Below are positions 62,594 to 64,000 of a DNA stretch of 64,000 bases, one piece after another. The DNA is taken from NCBI GenBank assembly GCA_037367355.1, contig CM074697.1:1550001-1614000 (forward strand), written 5' to 3'. This DNA comes from Neoscytalidium dimidiatum (taxonomy: Eukaryota; Ascomycota; Dothideomycetes; Botryosphaeriales; Botryosphaeriaceae). Numbering within the stretch: the stretch's first letter is position 1; each line of letters opens with the position of its first letter. The notes beneath the pieces were generated by a model. That model saw only the letters and a program-made list of their open reading frames with translations. It was not told where the DNA came from and did not search any database. Both the position numbers and the translations under genes were made by a program.

Positions 62594-64000
62594 ATGCCGT
62601 CTTTCAAGCTTCTATTCCTGCTCGTCGTCGCCCTGCTGCTGCTATGCCCCGCCCCCGCCGCCGCGTTTGGTGCAGGCAACATCGCGTCAATATCCACCAT
62701 TGAGGGCAAAAACTGGCGCCATGGCGACATCGAGGACATGCTCAAGACCGTCGCTTGTCTCAAAGGCCACAAGTGGTCGTCCATGATGATCAAGCGCGTC
62801 TATTTTGGTAACTGGTTGCGCGACTACTCCCAGGCTGTCGATGTCGGCACTCTCAAAGGCGTCCAGGCCGACACCATTCGAATCCTCGTGTGGATCCTGG
62901 CCTTCATGTCCTTTGGCTACGCTACCAGGGAATTCGAGGTCACTCACGAGCGTCTTGGTGGTGAGCTCGCTTCTTGACACTTTTGTTTCATGAGGCTGAA
63001 TATCCTTGCTATAGTCTATCGCCCCGAGGAGCACATTGACAACCCCAAGGTGAGTCGGGAAAGAGGTCCGTGCTATCCCCCTCTTCTTGTTACTGATACG
63101 TTTCGCCACAGGACTATGCAGACAACCAGGATGCAAGGCAGTATGACCAGCGCCTTCGTGGCCCAGTATCTCAAGAAGAGCTGGCCATCGACCCTCAGAC
63201 TGGTAAGCAACTCAACGTTATGTGCATATATTCCCCTGACCCGCGCAGGCATGAAGAATTACATCGCGAATGAGCGCGGTGGGTGGGCCACGAGTGCAGG
63301 CTACATTCGGCACAGCTTTGCTCGCGCCATCCACTTCGGCCGCATGTACACCCACGGCGCAGGTGGGAAGAAGGGACGCGAAGAAGATCTGTGTGAAGCC
63401 CTCCGTTGCCTCGGCCAAGGCCTCCACTGCGTTGAAGACTTCGGAGCCCATACTAACTATACCGAACTTGCCCTCCGTGAGATGGGGTTCCACAATGTCT
63501 TCCCCCACACTGGCGTCTCCAGTCAGATCAACCTTCATGGCAAGCACGTGTTCCCGCTTGTCACTGGAACCTTTGGTGGTGTGGATTTCCTTCATTCGGT
63601 TCTCGGCGAGGCAACGGATCATTTCACTCAGTCGAACGTCGATACTTCTGAGATTGACGAGCTCAATCAGCAGCTGGGTAATGCCTCAGGATCGTCAGGA
63701 AAACGCTCCGGTGGCGGTCCGTCTGGCGGTGATGTCGAGGCCCTGACTAGCCTCCTTAGCAAGATTCCCGGCACCGGATCTCTTTGCAAAGAAGCTGCGG
63801 AATTGAAGGCTTCCTCAGACGCTCAAGCTGCTGAGAATGCCCGTTATGCTGGTGGCGATTATAGCAGCTCTCGCGCCGATCCCACGTTCGCTGCTCCTCC
63901 CGGCTCAGTCGGTGGCCCGCCTGGCCCTGGGATCCCTGGAATGAACCCCAACTTTGATCCGCAGTCTGTGGTTCCCAAAATCTACCCGATTCTGGAGTTC
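62594..64000 (+). CDS. het-C: HET-C heterokaryon incompatibility-type protein, N-terminal part (cut by window end)
   Basis: Exons 62594-62960, 63015-63049, 63112-63202 and 63249 to the window end; introns of 54, 62 and 46 nt. A signal peptide (LLFLLVVALLLLCPAPAAA) precedes the Het-C domain: FGAGNIASISTIEGKNWRHG, DIEDML, KRVYFGNWLRDYSQAVDVG, RPEEHIDNPKDYAD, GGWATSAGYIRHSF and LGQGLHCVEDFGAHTNYTEL. In Neurospora, het-c alleles decide vegetative compatibility between strains; in most fungi HET-C-type proteins are general secreted or membrane proteins. The alleles differ at a short specificity segment further inside the protein, which should lie beyond or close to the window end. The frame is open at 64000 after MNPNFDPQSVVPKIYPILEF, so the gene continues. 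Confidence 0.93.

Noticed and set aside
1..64000. Transposons, CRISPR arrays, biosynthetic gene cluster or rRNA
   Set aside because: I looked for transposase/reverse transcriptase motifs, terminal repeats, regular spacer arrays and PKS/NRPS domains, and saw none.

Overview
The window is nuclear DNA from a filamentous ascomycete (Pezizomycotina; Dothideomycetes is possible but not shown). Reasons: protein genes with many short introns of about 45-70 nt with fungal CTAAC/CTGAC-like branch sites, no operons, GC-rich low-complexity spacers, and fungal families such as PIR cell-wall protein, HET-C, AA11 LPMO, IfkB-type eIF2-alpha kinase and fungal Myb/homeobox regulators. All gene models were spliced by hand from GT-AG (sometimes GC-AG) signals, reading-frame closure and family motifs; no transcript data were available.

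Layout. 0-9 kb: a small hypothetical gene, an atypical SDR, a conserved fungal protein, an eIF2-alpha kinase and a PIR wall protein. 9-16.4 kb: P5C dehydrogenase (proline catabolism), the ribosome-assembly GTPase Nug1 and a glycerol-3-phosphate phosphatase. 16.4-25 kb: a homeobox transcription factor with a very long repeat-rich leader and a long 3' flank. 25-35 kb: a second SDR, a HAD-fold pseudoenzyme, an aldehyde dehydrogenase and a Yra1/ALY mRNA export factor. 35-48 kb: Vps11 (sharing a divergent promoter with Yra1), a Myb-like acidic protein, a secreted M43 metalloprotease, a nucleoside hydrolase and the ER cargo receptor Erv29/SURF4. 48-64 kb: a membrane-anchored hypothetical protein, a divergent TFIIA-gamma, a polyQ protein, an Sfh1/SNF5 chromatin remodeller subunit, an AA11 LPMO, a large coiled-coil hypothetical and the 5' part of het-C, cut by the window edge.

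Most genes are housekeeping and functionally unrelated; I see no biosynthetic cluster, transposon, CRISPR or convincing RNA gene. The most unusual signals concern splicing: the Yra1-like gene has a 1-kb intron inside its RRM, containing a possible alternative 24-nt exon that keeps frame and encodes a substitute for the constitutive segment; its stop codon sits alone in the last exon; two other genes use GC-AG introns; and the nucleoside hydrolase has a stop-free 123-nt intron (exitron-like). Two enzyme-fold proteins lack their catalytic residue (HAD nucleophile Asp to Val; SDR Tyr to Phe), and TFIIA-gamma appears as a strongly diverged intronless copy.
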